Part shown: positions 8,937-18,561 of the stretch, piece by piece
Numbering within the stretch: position 1 is the stretch's first letter
Layout: every line of letters starts with the position of its first letter
Source: Scytonema sp. UIC 10036
GTDB taxonomy: Bacteria; Cyanobacteriota; Cyanobacteriia; Cyanobacteriales; Nostocaceae
Assembly (NCBI RefSeq): GCF_009725235.1
Contig: NZ_WJFC01000198.1
Coordinates: 1 to 24,458 of the forward strand
Reading direction: 5' to 3'
DNA length: 24,458 nucleotides
Made by a program: the position numbers and the translations under genes
The notes under the pieces: model-generated
What the model was told of the DNA's origin: nothing
The model's database searches: none
Seen by the model: the letters and a program-made list of their open reading frames with translations, nothing else

Positions 8937-8957
8937 TTCCCAGGCGGAGCCTGGGAA
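8937..8957. repeat. 21-nt palindrome, copy 2 of 3
   Basis: Identical to 5656-5676 (arms TTCCCAGGC and GCCTGGGAA around GGA). A second GC-rich hairpin, GCGAGGC/GCCTCGT, follows ten bases later. Confidence 0.75.
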
Positions 8958-9054
8958 TGCGTTATGCGAGGCTCTGCCTCGTCGCGTGTGATACCAAATC
9001 CGTTTTTATAACCTCTCTTAGCCCATAACGCATTGCCTCGGCTATACAAACGAA

Positions 9055-9070
9055 GTCCGCCTGCGCGGAC
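9055..9070. repeat. Short palindrome GTCCGC...GCGGAC
   Basis: Six-base arms GTCCGC and GCGGAC around CTGC form a tight hairpin. It is GC-rich against the local background and resembles other dispersed cyanobacterial palindromes. Confidence 0.55.
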
Positions 9071-9118
9071 TAAATTATCAAGGGGGTAAAAAATGCGGAT
9101 TTAGTGTGAGCTGAAGAC

Positions 9119-9163
9119 GGGAGGCAGAGCCTCCCAAAGGCATTCCCAGGCGGAGCCTGGGAA
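9119..9163. terminator. Paired palindromes after the surface cluster (includes 21-nt copy 3 of 3)
   Basis: GGGAGGC/GCCTCCC (9119-9135) and the third copy of the 21-nt palindrome (9143-9163) lie side by side, 27 bases beyond the stop of the last gene of the minus-strand surface cluster. Two strong hairpins in this position could end the transcript. There is no clear U-run on the minus strand, so the terminator role is inference. Confidence 0.45.
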
Positions 9164-9189
9164 CGAGAGGTTACTAACCACCAACCAAT

Positions 9190-12100
9190 TTAATCAACTC
9201 TGACACGGAAACGAATGTAAGCAGGGTTACCACTGGAAGCTCCAAAAGTGCCAAAGTTAACAATCACTGCACCCCTACTATTTGTTTGACTCAAACAGCG
9301 ATTGTTCGGCGGTAAGGGTGCTAGAGGTGTTAAAAATGTACCTTGGTCGGCACCAGTACCACTGCCAACAACGGCAATCGTACCGTTACTGTAACTTGTT
9401 CCTTCTGGAATTAAATCGCAGAATCTGACATCGTTCGTATTTTGGGCAAGGAAGTAGATTGTATATTCGACTTCATCACCGCTTTGTAAAGGAGTTTGAA
9501 GGTCGCGAATACCGAGAACTGGTTGTAACTGATTGATACTATTGTCGTCATCACCAGCACCGTCATCAAAGGTATTGAAATTGCCACCAATGGGCTGATT
9601 GTTTCTCAATACGTTGGTAATCCGTTTGACTATGCGTAAATTTGGTTCACCTGCACCTACAGCAGAAGCAACGAAACCAAAGTCTACTGTGTCAAGATTT
9701 TGACCGGCAGCCAAGGTCACAGTTTCTGGTGGAACTAGAGTGGGTGTGAAGTCTGCCGGAGGATTGCTAACGATGACTCTGTAAGTACCTACAGGTAAGT
9801 TGGGAAACAAATATCTCCCATTCTCATCAGTAGTCGCAGAACGGTTGATATCGTCAGGCGTACCTGATTGACCGTCAGGTCCGGCACCTGTCAAAGTAAC
9901 GGTAGCGCCGCTAATTCCTCTTTCACCTGGATCTTGAGTGTTATTGCGATTTGTGTCAATAAAGACAGTATCACCAATGGAAGCAAGTTGCGGTTGTGTA
10001 AAACCAAAATCTATCGTGTCAAGATTTTGACCTGAGGCTAGGGTAATGGTAGCAGGTGGTGTTTGAGTTGGGTTAGCACCTGTGGGTGGATTGGTGACAG
10101 AAACTCTGTAATTTCCGGCAGTTAAATTGGGAAAGCTATATCGACCATTATTATCAGTCGTGGTAGTACGGCTGGTGTCATCAGATGTGTCGAATTGATT
10201 ATCAGGTCCCGCACCTGTTAAAGCAACGGTACGACTGCTAATTCCAGGTTCTCCTGAATCTTGAACATTGTTACCGTTGGTATCTGTGTATACAGTATCA
10301 CCAATTGAACCTAGTGCTTGTTGAGTGAAGCCAAAATCTGCTGTATCAAAATTCTGGCTGGCTGTTAAGGTGATGGTGGCAGGTGGTGTTTGAGTGGGGT
10401 TGAAACCGTTAGGTGGATTGGTGACAGTCACTCTGTAGTTACCAGGAGGTAAGCTGGTAAAACTGTATCTACCATTACCATCAGTAGTTGTGGTACGGCT
10501 GGTATCGTCGGATGTACCAAATTGATTATCGGGTCCTGCACCTACCAAACTGATGTTGCGATCGCTAATCCCTGGTTCTCCTGGGTCTTGAACGCCGTTG
10601 GCATTGGTATCCGTATATACAGTATCACCAATTGTACCTTGTGCTAACTGAGTAAAGCCAAAATCAACAGTGTTGATAGTTTGACCTGCCGATAGGTTAA
10701 CGGGGTTTGGCTGAGTGAGTGTTGGGTTAAAACCAGCAGGAGGGTTGTTAACGGCGACTCTGTAAGTACCTGGTGGTATGTTGGTAAAACTGTAGTTACC
10801 GTTGTTATTGGTAGTCGTGGTTTGAGAAGTGTCGTCAGGTGTACCAATTTGACCATCGGCACCTCCTCCTGTGAGAACAAGGGTGATGTTAGGAAGCCCT
10901 GGTTCTCCGGGGTCTTGGACGTTGTTCCCGTTGGTATCATTGAACACCGTATCCCCAATAGTACCGCTTGCTCCCGGTCGGAAACCAAAATCAACAGTGT
11001 TATTAGTTTGACCTGCTGCTAGAGTCACAGGATTGGGCTGAGTTAAAGTTGGTGTTAGACCGGCAGGAGGGTTGCTCACCGCTACTCTATAAGTTCCTGC
11101 GGGTAAATTCGTAAAACTATAGTTACCGTTGTTATTGGTAGTTGTAGTTTGGGTTGTATCGTCAGGTGTGCCCAGCTGACCATCGGGACCTGCGCCTGTC
11201 AGGACCAGGGTAACGTTAGCAATTCCTGTTTCCCCTGGATCTTGAGTGTTATTACCGTTAGTATCGGTAAACACGGTATCGCCAATTGTACCACCTGCTC
11301 CTTGCCGGAATCCAAAGTCAACAGTGTCGATCGTTTGACCCGCAGCTAAAGTGACAGGATTGGGCTGAGTCAGGGTGGGAGTAAAACCTGCAGGGGGGGT
11401 GGTAACAGCGACTCGATAAGTTCCAGGGGGTAAGTTGGGGAAGCTGTAGTTACCGTTGTTATTGGTAGTTGTGGTTTGAGTTGTATCGTCAGCTGTACCC
11501 AATTGACCGTCAGGTCCAGCACCCGTTAAAGTTAAGGGAACGTTCGCAATACCTACTTCCCCAGGATCTTGAACGTTGTTACCATTGGCATCATTGAAAA
11601 CAGTATCGCCAATTGTACCTGTTCCCGTTGGTACACAAATTTGTAGTCTTGCAAGACCAATAGTTTCATCTTGTAAAGGGTTGCCAAATTCTGTTCCCGG
11701 TTGATAGACAATATCAATTCGATTCACTGGATTGGCGATCGCAGCTGAGACGTTACCAAAGGATTCGCCGGGGAAAGAATTCTCAGTAATACCTTCTCCA
11801 AGGTTGCCAGTCACTCTAACGTATTGGCCAGGAGATACCAGGTTAACCGCAACAGGTGTGTTGCCGTTGAATGCATTAACTGTAACTCTATCTTGGTATA
11901 TGAACGGTGTACCGTTGATAGTGTCACGCGCACCATTTCGGTCAACATCTAAAAGGGTTAGGGGAGATGCTAAAGTGACTGGTTGTGAAAAGGTAATGGT
12001 GAGCGTTGCGCTACTGCCTATAGGTGCTGGTCCATCAAAAGGCGAGTTCGGGTCGTTACTCTGAAAACCTATATTGAACCTTAGATTTGGTCCGAGAATG

Positions 12101-12426
12101 CCACCGTAAGTATCTTCACTAATTAATGTTTCGTCTGTATCGATAACTTGACCGGGAATGCTTTCGGTGAAACTAATAGTGGCATTAATTCCATTGACAG
12201 TCAGGTTTTGACTGGTAATTCCTGCCACGTTGTTCGCAGTATTCCAGTTAAGTGTTTGTGGTGTTGTACCAGCCGGACAACTGGTTTGTGCTAACACCTT
12301 TCCACCACCCGAAATACTCCCCAGGAAGGGAACTTGTGGCACTGTGAAAAGTAATGTCAGCAGCGTATGTTGCCAGGGTAGAAAACGGAGTGCTTTTTTA
12401 TCAATCTTATTAAATTCAGCAGTCAC
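9190..12426 (-). CDS. Exported surface protein with six SdrD B-like repeats
   Basis: A 1078-residue secreted protein. A signal peptide with an unusually long lead (hydrophobic part about 17-35, likely cut after VLA near residue 47) is followed by a beta-rich domain to about residue 268. Six tandem repeats of about 109 residues (about 269-922) follow. Each opens IGDTV[FY].DTN.N..QDPGE, then has a second acidic loop (GPDGQ.GT.DDT), NGNYSF..LP.GTYRV and VDFGF. These match SdrD B / Cna-B-like domains of bacterial surface proteins; the Asp/Asn loops suggest calcium binding. A C-terminal DUF11-like domain (about 925-1078; SGDEVEYTIYF) closes it. No sortase motif, surface-layer-homology domain or autotransporter barrel is visible, so how it leaves the outer membrane is unclear. 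The start is GTG at 12426 with GGGGA seven bases upstream; no in-frame ATG fits. It is last in the surface cluster, 278 bp after the OmpA-family gene. Confidence 0.9.
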   Translation of the reverse strand: MTAEFNKIDKKALRFLPWQHTLLTLLFTVPQVPFLGSISGGGKVLAQTSCPAGTTPQTLNWNTANNVAGITSQNLTVNGINATISFTESIPGQVIDTDETLISEDTYGGILGPNLRFNIGFQSNDPNSPFDGPAPIGSSATLTITFSQPVTLASPLTLLDVDRNGARDTINGTPFIYQDRVTVNAFNGNTPVAVNLVSPGQYVRVTGNLGEGITENSFPGESFGNVSAAIANPVNRIDIVYQPGTEFGNPLQDETIGLARLQICVPTGTGTIGDTVFNDANGNNVQDPGEVGIANVPLTLTGAGPDGQLGTADDTTQTTTTNNNGNYSFPNLPPGTYRVAVTTPPAGFTPTLTQPNPVTLAAGQTIDTVDFGFRQGAGGTIGDTVFTDTNGNNTQDPGETGIANVTLVLTGAGPDGQLGTPDDTTQTTTTNNNGNYSFTNLPAGTYRVAVSNPPAGLTPTLTQPNPVTLAAGQTNNTVDFGFRPGASGTIGDTVFNDTNGNNVQDPGEPGLPNITLVLTGGGADGQIGTPDDTSQTTTTNNNGNYSFTNIPPGTYRVAVNNPPAGFNPTLTQPNPVNLSAGQTINTVDFGFTQLAQGTIGDTVYTDTNANGVQDPGEPGISDRNISLVGAGPDNQFGTSDDTSRTTTTDGNGRYSFTSLPPGNYRVTVTNPPNGFNPTQTPPATITLTASQNFDTADFGFTQQALGSIGDTVYTDTNGNNVQDSGEPGISSRTVALTGAGPDNQFDTSDDTSRTTTTDNNGRYSFPNLTAGNYRVSVTNPPTGANPTQTPPATITLASGQNLDTIDFGFTQPQLASIGDTVFIDTNRNNTQDPGERGISGATVTLTGAGPDGQSGTPDDINRSATTDENGRYLFPNLPVGTYRVIVSNPPADFTPTLVPPETVTLAAGQNLDTVDFGFVASAVGAGEPNLRIVKRITNVLRNNQPIGGNFNTFDDGAGDDDNSINQLQPVLGIRDLQTPLQSGDEVEYTIYFLAQNTNDVRFCDLIPEGTSYSNGTIAVVGSGTGADQGTFLTPLAPLPPNNRCLSQTNSRGAVIVNFGTFGASSGNPAYIRFRVRVD

Positions 12427-12451
12427 GGCAAATTCCCCATTGACCGAAACA

Positions 12452-12573
12452 ATTTTGGATTTTGGATTTTGGATTTTGGATTTTGGATTTGAGATTTGGG
12501 ATTTGGGATTTGGAATTTTAGATTTGGGATTTGGGATTTGGGATTTGGAATTTTAGATTTGGGATTTGGGATT
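12452..12573. repeat. Tandem heptamer array (TTTTGGA / TTTGGGA types) upstream of the SdrD-repeat gene
   Basis: About 120 bases of head-to-tail 7-mers: first TTTTGGA, then TTTGGGA interrupted by GGAATTTTAGA units. This is the class of degenerate heptamer known between cyanobacterial genes and in the P6b stem of their tRNA-Leu introns. The array ends only 25 bases before the GTG start at 12426, leaving just the ribosome binding site between, so it lies in the leader of that gene. Confidence 0.85.
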
Positions 12574-12659
12574 AAATACAATTTTTGGTTTCAAGCCCCC
12601 AGTCTTAACTGTAGAATAAACCTAAAATTCTCTAGTCACTGCATTAATCCGTGGGGTCA

Positions 12660-12690
12660 ATCCAAAATCGTAAATCTAAAATCCAAAATC
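12660..12690. repeat. Inverted partner of the heptamer array
   Basis: ATCCAAAATC, AAATCTAAA and ATCCAAAATC units are the complement of the array at 12452-12573. The two blocks could pair over a loop of about 90 bases, placing a large hairpin between the OmpA-family gene and the SdrD-repeat gene. It could work as an attenuator or processing site. Confidence 0.6.
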
Positions 12691-12704
12691 TATTGACTTT
12701 TGAA

Positions 12705-14957
12705 CTACCTTGTGCGTCGTCGCTGTTCGATTTGTAAATCTTGCTCTTGATCTTCAATGATGAGTTCGACACCTCTCACATCTTTGAAGATAATTTCAAC
12801 TCGGCGATCGCGGGCGTAATCAACAACATCTGTACCACCAGGAACCTTCCTTTGACTTTCTCCAAAGGAACGGATGGTCATCCTTTCTGGTGCGATACCC
12901 TTGCGTAATAAATAATTTCTTACAGATAATGCTCTCCGTCTTCCCAGGGCTTGGTTGTAAGCATCGCTGGCACGGGGATCTGTGTGACCCTGTAATTCAA
13001 TGACGATGAAAGGATATTCTTGGAGAACTTCTGCCACGCGATCGAGAACCGCAGAACTGTCTTGACTGATAAAGGATTTGTCAAGTGCAAAGTGAACGTT
13101 TCTTGGTACTTGTATCCTTATTGGTTCTGGCGGTGTTTCTGGTGGTGGTTCTGGTTGTGGTGGTGGTTCGGGAGGTGCAGGGCGTGTTGTACACTGCGGT
13201 GGCTGAATTCTTTGAGGTTTTGCCGGTGGAGTTGGGTTGGGAGAAGTTCCCCTTGTTCCAATAAATGCAGCAACAGCAGGTTCCGATGTTCCGTATTTGG
13301 GGTCAGTAGCGATCGCGCTCACAATTTCCCCATTTTGTAAATTTTCTACCGTAATACTAAAATTGCCTTTTTCGTCAACTTGTGCATTCCCTAAAGGTTC
13401 TCTTAAAGCTCCATAACCGGGTTCGTAGAGTGCTTCCCTACCTGTTTGATAATCGCTCAAACGGTAAATTGTCACGGACGAACCGGGGTCAGCCTTTCCT
13501 TGTAAAGTGACGCTATTACCAGTAGGAACAAAAGTCCTTGTAGCAAATTCTGGAGCGTTAATCGCCGCATTACCCGTATCTAGTCGGCGATTGGAAGAGT
13601 TGCGTCGGGGATTGGGACCGTCACCTCTTTGAAAATCGCTGACATCCAGATTTCCTTGGGTATTCAAGTCAATGCTCAACCCTTCTAGAGCTGCAAATTT
13701 GTTGTTTTGAATGACATTACCCCTAGTGTTGGGGAACGCCGACACCACAACACCCGGTCCAGTTTGATAGTCAATTTCATTTCCTATCACTTGATGGTTG
13801 CTGCCCATCAAATAAACTGCTGCCCGTCGCAAACGTCTGCCATTATAAGTGATGCGGTTATTCTGAATTTGAACATCCCCTTCTGGTTTAAATAAATACA
13901 CGCCTGCGCCATCATTAGCACAAATTAAATTGCCAACAATCCGGGATTTATTTATCACACCTTCAAATCGCAAGGCATCTGGCATTCCAGCCAGCCCGTT
14001 ACCGACGATAATATTTTCACTAACTACCGTATTTTCACCACGTACTGAAGTAATAATAGCGCTTCCTTCATGGTAATAAATTCGGTTGCGTCGAATTGTT
14101 GCCCCTTGAGAGTTAAAAACATAAACTCCAAAAGCTGAGGTTGACTCTGGTAATTTTTCATCCACAGTTAATCCCAACCAGTTGTTTTCAATCACAACGT
14201 TTTTTGGAGGAACATTTCTTTCATAAAACGGAAAATCATCATTTGGGGGTTGCTGTTGGCTGGTATTTGGAGGTGGGAGAGGATGGGAAATAACTATATC
14301 CCCTGGTGGGGTGGTGAGGGTGGCTGGCTTGGGAATGCCATCATACACCAGTAAATTGCCCAGTTGCTGCTTAATTGGGCTAGCTGTAAAACCGTAAAGG
14401 TTTAAACCCCGAATTGTGATGCCATCAGCAACCACTGTTAAACCGCGAAAAACTTCGCGTTCTGGAGCGGGGGAAATCGCCACCACAGGAATTGGAATAG
14501 CAATTTCAGCAGTCGCCGAACCAGAAGCATCGTATCCGGGCTGAGTGGTGCCATCTATAACCAATCCTGGAGCCGCTAGATCGGGCAGTTGTTGTTGTAA
14601 CTGGATGGCAGTGGCACCCCCAGGAAGATTAAACTCAATGCGAGAAGCTTCGCCACTTGCTGGTTGGATTTGTGCTTTTTCCGCACTGCTTAATTTCTCT
14701 GTCGAAAGCGTGCCATTAGCTAGTTCTATGGCTTCCCGTAAAGTTAGCTGCTCATCAGCCTTAACATCACCATCTTGATTGCTGTTCACTACAATTCTTA
14801 ACGACGGGGAAGCAAGGGACAAGGGAGAGGGGGAAGACAAGGGAGAAGATTCTACCTTGTCCCCCTTGTCTACCTTGCCTCCTCCTTGCGCGTATGCAAT
14901 ACCCGAAGGTAAAAGACAAAGAGCGATCGGTAATAAATAAACTCTGCTCTTAAACAT
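12705..14957 (-). CDS. OmpA-family outer-membrane protein with right-handed beta-helix
   Basis: A 750-residue exported protein. A signal peptide (MFKSRVYLLPIALCLLPSG, cut near AYA|Q at 23-24) leads to a short Gly/Ser/Pro/Lys linker encoded by repeat DNA, then a CSLREA-like motif (LTLREAIELAN, about 72-82). A right-handed beta-helix follows (about 130-450), with NN.I..N..GV type turns as in NosD/pectate-lyase-like folds. Next come an Ig-like region (about 470-570; VTLQGKADPGSSVTIYR), a Pro/Glu-rich linker and a C-terminal OmpA domain (about 620-735; ELQGHTDPRASDAYNQALG, YARDRRVEI). That domain has the conserved Asp and Arg that bind peptidoglycan diaminopimelate. It should tie the outer surface assembly to the cell wall. 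Its start lies 3 bases after the stop of the beta-barrel gene, so coupled expression is very likely. The beta-helix suggests an extended rod that could contact the SdrD-repeat or barrel proteins. Confidence 0.9.
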   Translation of the reverse strand: MFKSRVYLLPIALCLLPSGIAYAQGGGKVDKGDKVESSPLSSPSPLSLASPSLRIVVNSNQDGDVKADEQLTLREAIELANGTLSTEKLSSAEKAQIQPASGEASRIEFNLPGGATAIQLQQQLPDLAAPGLVIDGTTQPGYDASGSATAEIAIPIPVVAISPAPEREVFRGLTVVADGITIRGLNLYGFTASPIKQQLGNLLVYDGIPKPATLTTPPGDIVISHPLPPPNTSQQQPPNDDFPFYERNVPPKNVVIENNWLGLTVDEKLPESTSAFGVYVFNSQGATIRRNRIYYHEGSAIITSVRGENTVVSENIIVGNGLAGMPDALRFEGVINKSRIVGNLICANDGAGVYLFKPEGDVQIQNNRITYNGRRLRRAAVYLMGSNHQVIGNEIDYQTGPGVVVSAFPNTRGNVIQNNKFAALEGLSIDLNTQGNLDVSDFQRGDGPNPRRNSSNRRLDTGNAAINAPEFATRTFVPTGNSVTLQGKADPGSSVTIYRLSDYQTGREALYEPGYGALREPLGNAQVDEKGNFSITVENLQNGEIVSAIATDPKYGTSEPAVAAFIGTRGTSPNPTPPAKPQRIQPPQCTTRPAPPEPPPQPEPPPETPPEPIRIQVPRNVHFALDKSFISQDSSAVLDRVAEVLQEYPFIVIELQGHTDPRASDAYNQALGRRRALSVRNYLLRKGIAPERMTIRSFGESQRKVPGGTDVVDYARDRRVEIIFKDVRGVELIIEDQEQDLQIEQRRRTR
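14815..14885. repeat. GACAAGGG/CCCTTGTC repeat hairpin inside a coding region
   Basis: GACAAGGGAGAGGGGGAAG and GACAAGGGAG on one side and CCTTGTCCCCCTTGTC on the other form an inverted repeat within codons of about 25-50 of the OmpA-family gene, just past the signal peptide. The same GGGGACAAGGGGGACAAGG motif is intergenic at about 23467-23489. Read on the minus strand it encodes the linker GGGKVDKGDKVESS and following Ser/Pro residues. Confidence 0.7.
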
Positions 14958-14960
14958 TAC

Positions 14961-17900
14961 TCACTTCTCTCCACCACTGAACCTGCGAAAAGCTGATAGC
15001 TTCTTGAGGGAATTGATTAGCTCGATCGTGGACTTTTGTAACTCCGTGTTTTCCTGAACCGCCAGTGCTTGAACTTGTTTCAACCGCTCAATAAGTATAC
15101 TTTGAGGGGTTTGTAACTGGGTTGCAGGGCTAGTTCTGGCTTGGGTTTGTCTCAAACGTCGAATAAGTTTGCTTTGAGAGTTTTGCGCTCCATTTGTAGG
15201 TTGTCTACTAGCTGTAGGAATTTCTGACTCTCGCTGCTGCCTGGGTACGGGCTTTTGCAATCCAAAGCCACCCAAAAGTTCATTCAGTTTGAGGCTGATA
15301 TTGACGTAGAAACCTCCTTCAGAGCGGTAACTACCAAAATCACGGTCATCGTCCACACTACCAAAGCTATAACCCACACCTAAGCGCAGGTCAGGTGTTA
15401 AGTAATACCCACCTTCTACGGCAACACCAAATTGATTATAATCCGATCCGCTATCAAAGTCTTGTCCTATCCAGCGTCCTTCTACGGCTAAATCAGTTCG
15501 GTAACCCAATCTATAAGTGGCTCTAAGTTGTGCTAATTGGGTGTTGCTATCGTTACTTTGGTTGTTTCCCAGATCGCCGCTAGTTGCTAGACGAAAAGCG
15601 TACTTACCATAAAATTCCCATCGCCAGTTGGGGGCATAAATCCCTTCAGCTGAGAGTACGTGAGCGTTTGAGCCTCTATCGGTGTAAAATTCTGGGATTG
15701 AACCGTAGTTCTGACGCCACTCGTATTTCAGCAATCCATTGAATTTATCGCTGTTGGGGTCTCGATAAGCTAAGCCAAATCTGAGGTTGATAGCGTCTGC
15801 CAAATCGTCTACTCTGCCCACAAAGCCGGAGGTACTAGAGGGGAGATACACGGGAATATTTGCTCCGCCTGCTTGTTGAAAGCGAACAAGAGCTGTGAGG
15901 GCGGGTGAGAGTTTACCGGCTGCTGCGGCTGTTATGACGAGGTTATCGTCATCATCACCATCGCGATACTCAAACTTTGCACCAGCTTTAAAGTTGGGAT
16001 TATCGCTGTAGTCCAATCCAACGCTGTAAACACTACCAGCAAACAGTCCTAGTGAAGCCGTGTTGGAACCTGTAACAGAGGTTTGGAATACACCGCCTGC
16101 AGCATTGTTATTAAAGATGTTTTTGAAGACGTATTGGTAACCCAAATTCAATTTCAAACCGGGAGCAATGCGAGCACCGTGATTGATTCCTACGGCTCCT
16201 TGACCTTGTAAGCCGTTGAATCCAGATAAAACTGAGTACTGACCGCTCAGGATTGTATCATCAGAAAATTTGTGCTCGACAATCGTGTCTAATGAGGTGA
16301 TGGAGTTACCACGTAATACGCTGCTGTCATCGTAAAACTGGTGCGCTAGTCGGAATGTGACCCCTGGATATGCCTTCCAATCTAACGCCAGGGTTGTTCT
16401 GTTGGGATAGAGTGGGTCGCTATCATCCAAATTCAACTCATTTTGCGCTTGGAAGGTCAAGGATTGAGTGAGTGGAAGCTTGAGCCGAGAGACTAACTGG
16501 CTGGCATCGCCTTCAAATTGATCGCCCACGCGGTCTTCGCGAGAACGGTTGACATATTCCAAACTGAGATCGGCAAGGCGACCAATAAAGTTGAACTTTT
16601 GTAAAATTCCAGCGCGGATAGTTTCCAGTTCGTTATTGACTCTAGAACCAAAACTTGCAGCTGGTGGTTCTGGATTGAATATGTCAAAAAACGGTGTAAA
16701 ACCTAAGGAACGCCCGAAGTTCTCTTCGTAGTCGTATGCGGCTGTCAGAAAGGTGGTATCGGTGACTTTTGCTAAAAGAGAACCTCCATAGCGTGTTTGT
16801 CCAGCTGTGTAGCTAAAGGTGGCGTTGTTGGAGAAACCTTCGTCAGAAGAACGATAATAGGCTCTTGCGTTCAGGCGATCGCCGATATTACCAATTGCCT
16901 CTAATCTGTAAGCATTACCCGTTCCATCTTCTCCATTGAGCAAACTACCGCTAGAACGAGCAAATTCCCCAACAATTTGACTGCCATTTCCTAACGAGAC
17001 AAGGAAATCTGCTCCATACAGTTCAAAGTCTTGACCATCTTGGTATTCCCGCAGGTAACTACCACCGAGGAAGGTTTTATTTTCTGTTTCCTGAGAAATG
17101 TTGAATTGTACCCGCCCTCCAACAAGAGTAGATGTTTCCCTTCCTTCGTCTGGTTGGTAGGAGATAACAAGCCGCCGCACTTTAGTGGGACCAAAGGGCT
17201 GTGTTGCTATGGCGAATCGGGAGTTATAAAGCTTGACTGTTCCTCGGTTGTAGTCAATTTCGTAATCGCGACCGCGAAAGAGTTGTTTGCGGTCTAAAAC
17301 TGTACCGGGACGGTTGATTTCTTCTTCTTCTAAATAAACGCTTTCACTACCAGGAAGCACCAAACGCCGTGACAAGAAGTAGTCACCACTTGTACCGTCA
17401 GGAACGATGATATCTCTCTCGTAGCCTTCAATATTGTTAGCGTATAAACCTGTGATTTGAACAGGACCAAAGCTGAAGTTCCCCTTGAAGCCGTGTAGTT
17501 GACGGTTTGTAGCAGTGTACAGTTGGGAGGTTCTGGCAAATTCTTCAGTGTTGTAGTCTCCCCACATGGCGTAGTCGGGTTCAGCTCCTGTCACGGGGCT
17601 GCTGCGCTCAAAGCGAAGATAAACACTGTCTATTGAGGGTGCTGTGGACGTGACGGTAGAACTGTCACCGTAGACGGGATATTGTTGTTCGCATTGCTGG
17701 TCGGGTTTGCCAAATAGACGCACATTGCCTTCGCAGTCTTGATTGAGAGGGCGATCGCTGTTATATGCTCCTGTAAACAACCACTCTCCGACTTTGCCCG
17801 TAGCAAAGACGGCTGCATCTAAATCAACCTCTGTTCCTTCGTCCAAATCTTCTGGAACAAATTCACGGAAACTACCCCAGTAATTTGTACCACGAGCACC

Positions 17901-18317
17901 TATCCGTAAATTTACTACCCCTGTTGTCAATGAAGGGCGCAGGTAAGTTGTAAATTCTACCTGAGTATAGGCTTCTATCGGGGTATCTTTAAACTTTTCA
18001 ATTATCGAATTATCAGTTTGTTGGGGGAAGGTAGTGTCGTTTAAAACACCTCTTTGTCCAAAAAATGGTGAATCTTTGATGACATCCCTATCTCTTCGGA
18101 AGGGATTTTGTGTCCTGATACTTTCTACCGCCGCCCGCACGCGAACTTGTTGGGGTTTAATATCAGATTGCAAAGTAGCGGTAAATTCTCCACCGCGTGC
18201 TACCACCTGAAACCCGCCTTGGTCTTTATCTTGGTCAGCACCGATAAATTTCCCCGCACTGGATGTCAGGGTAACCACTATGTCCTCACGGATAATTTGA
18301 CCGTTTTCATCGGTCAC
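14961..18317 (-). CDS. Large outer-membrane beta-barrel protein (main body; true 5' end lies upstream and is out of frame)
   Basis: The open frame encodes 1118 residues, but its GTG at 18317 is not a natural start: it falls inside an Ig/invasin-like domain. [14 protein letters not shown] is encoded just upstream in the same frame and runs into [24 protein letters not shown]. Up to about residue 120 is this extracytoplasmic Ig-like part. From about 130 to 1010 alternating strands rich in Tyr, Gly, Asn and Asp ([37 protein letters not shown]) indicate a big beta-barrel. The tail (about 1040-1118) has two helical segments ([21 protein letters not shown]). I see no TonB box. It is likely the outer-membrane hub of the cluster: the preceding DUF11/SdrD gene overlaps its upstream ATG at 18815 by four bases and the OmpA-family gene follows after 3 bases. 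The break is described under 18318-18815. Confidence 0.85.
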   Translation of the reverse strand: MTDENGQIIREDIVVTLTSSAGKFIGADQDKDQGGFQVVARGGEFTATLQSDIKPQQVRVRAAVESIRTQNPFRRDRDVIKDSPFFGQRGVLNDTTFPQQTDNSIIEKFKDTPIEAYTQVEFTTYLRPSLTTGVVNLRIGARGTNYWGSFREFVPEDLDEGTEVDLDAAVFATGKVGEWLFTGAYNSDRPLNQDCEGNVRLFGKPDQQCEQQYPVYGDSSTVTSTAPSIDSVYLRFERSSPVTGAEPDYAMWGDYNTEEFARTSQLYTATNRQLHGFKGNFSFGPVQITGLYANNIEGYERDIIVPDGTSGDYFLSRRLVLPGSESVYLEEEEINRPGTVLDRKQLFRGRDYEIDYNRGTVKLYNSRFAIATQPFGPTKVRRLVISYQPDEGRETSTLVGGRVQFNISQETENKTFLGGSYLREYQDGQDFELYGADFLVSLGNGSQIVGEFARSSGSLLNGEDGTGNAYRLEAIGNIGDRLNARAYYRSSDEGFSNNATFSYTAGQTRYGGSLLAKVTDTTFLTAAYDYEENFGRSLGFTPFFDIFNPEPPAASFGSRVNNELETIRAGILQKFNFIGRLADLSLEYVNRSREDRVGDQFEGDASQLVSRLKLPLTQSLTFQAQNELNLDDSDPLYPNRTTLALDWKAYPGVTFRLAHQFYDDSSVLRGNSITSLDTIVEHKFSDDTILSGQYSVLSGFNGLQGQGAVGINHGARIAPGLKLNLGYQYVFKNIFNNNAAGGVFQTSVTGSNTASLGLFAGSVYSVGLDYSDNPNFKAGAKFEYRDGDDDDNLVITAAAAGKLSPALTALVRFQQAGGANIPVYLPSSTSGFVGRVDDLADAINLRFGLAYRDPNSDKFNGLLKYEWRQNYGSIPEFYTDRGSNAHVLSAEGIYAPNWRWEFYGKYAFRLATSGDLGNNQSNDSNTQLAQLRATYRLGYRTDLAVEGRWIGQDFDSGSDYNQFGVAVEGGYYLTPDLRLGVGYSFGSVDDDRDFGSYRSEGGFYVNISLKLNELLGGFGLQKPVPRQQRESEIPTASRQPTNGAQNSQSKLIRRLRQTQARTSPATQLQTPQSILIERLKQVQALAVQENTELQKSTIELINSLKKLSAFRRFSGGEK

Positions 18318-18419
18318 CTGTCCGGTAAATCTAATAGTAGAACGTCCATCTGCCTGAACTCGCGATCTCCAACAGGTACAATTTCAATTTTTATCTGGTC
18401 ACCAATGACCTCTGAGGGA

Positions 18420-18536
18420 GTTGGGGTTGGGATTGGGGACTGGGATCTGGGGATTGGGTATTGGGATCTGGGGATTGGGTATTGGGAAGTTGGGATTGGG
18501 ATTGGGGTCTGGGGATTGGGGAGTTGGAAGTTGGGA
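18420..18536. repeat. GGGATT-type tandem array within the broken 5' coding region
   Basis: Degenerate GGGATTGG, GGGATCTGG and GGGTATT units. A 21-nt unit starting GGGATCTGGGG occurs as two perfect tandem copies (18442-18462 and 18463-18483). Being a multiple of three, it adds a whole heptapeptide per copy (PNPQIPI type). The minus strand is C-rich and the array is open in more than one frame. Confidence 0.85.
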
Positions 18537-18561
18537 ATATTGAGTAGGTTCTCCATGCTCA

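Larger units (their letters stand above)
8838..9189. other. Repeat-filled intergenic spacer (352 bp)
   Basis: No gene seen. The spacer is mostly short repeats: a GGTTAGT-type tandem repeat near 8900-8930, two copies of the 21-nt palindrome, a GAGGC/GCCTC hairpin near 8967-8982, GTCCGC/GCGGAC at 9055-9070 and GGGAGGC/GCCTCCC at 9119-9135. It must also carry the promoter of the exported-protein gene on the minus strand and the terminator of the surface cluster. Confidence 0.65.

Noticed and set aside
10644..10994. 116-codon minus-strand ORF inside the SdrD-repeat gene, and several plus-strand ORFs opposite the repeats (10822-11349)
   Set aside because: Repeated codons keep other frames open; the products are Thr/Leu-rich or Cys-rich with no domain sense.
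12230..12696. Plus-strand ORFs ending in Gly/Phe/Trp/Asp repeats (12230-12556 and 12496-12696)
   Set aside because: They are translations of the GGATTTT/GGGATTT heptamer array and have no ribosome binding site or domain.
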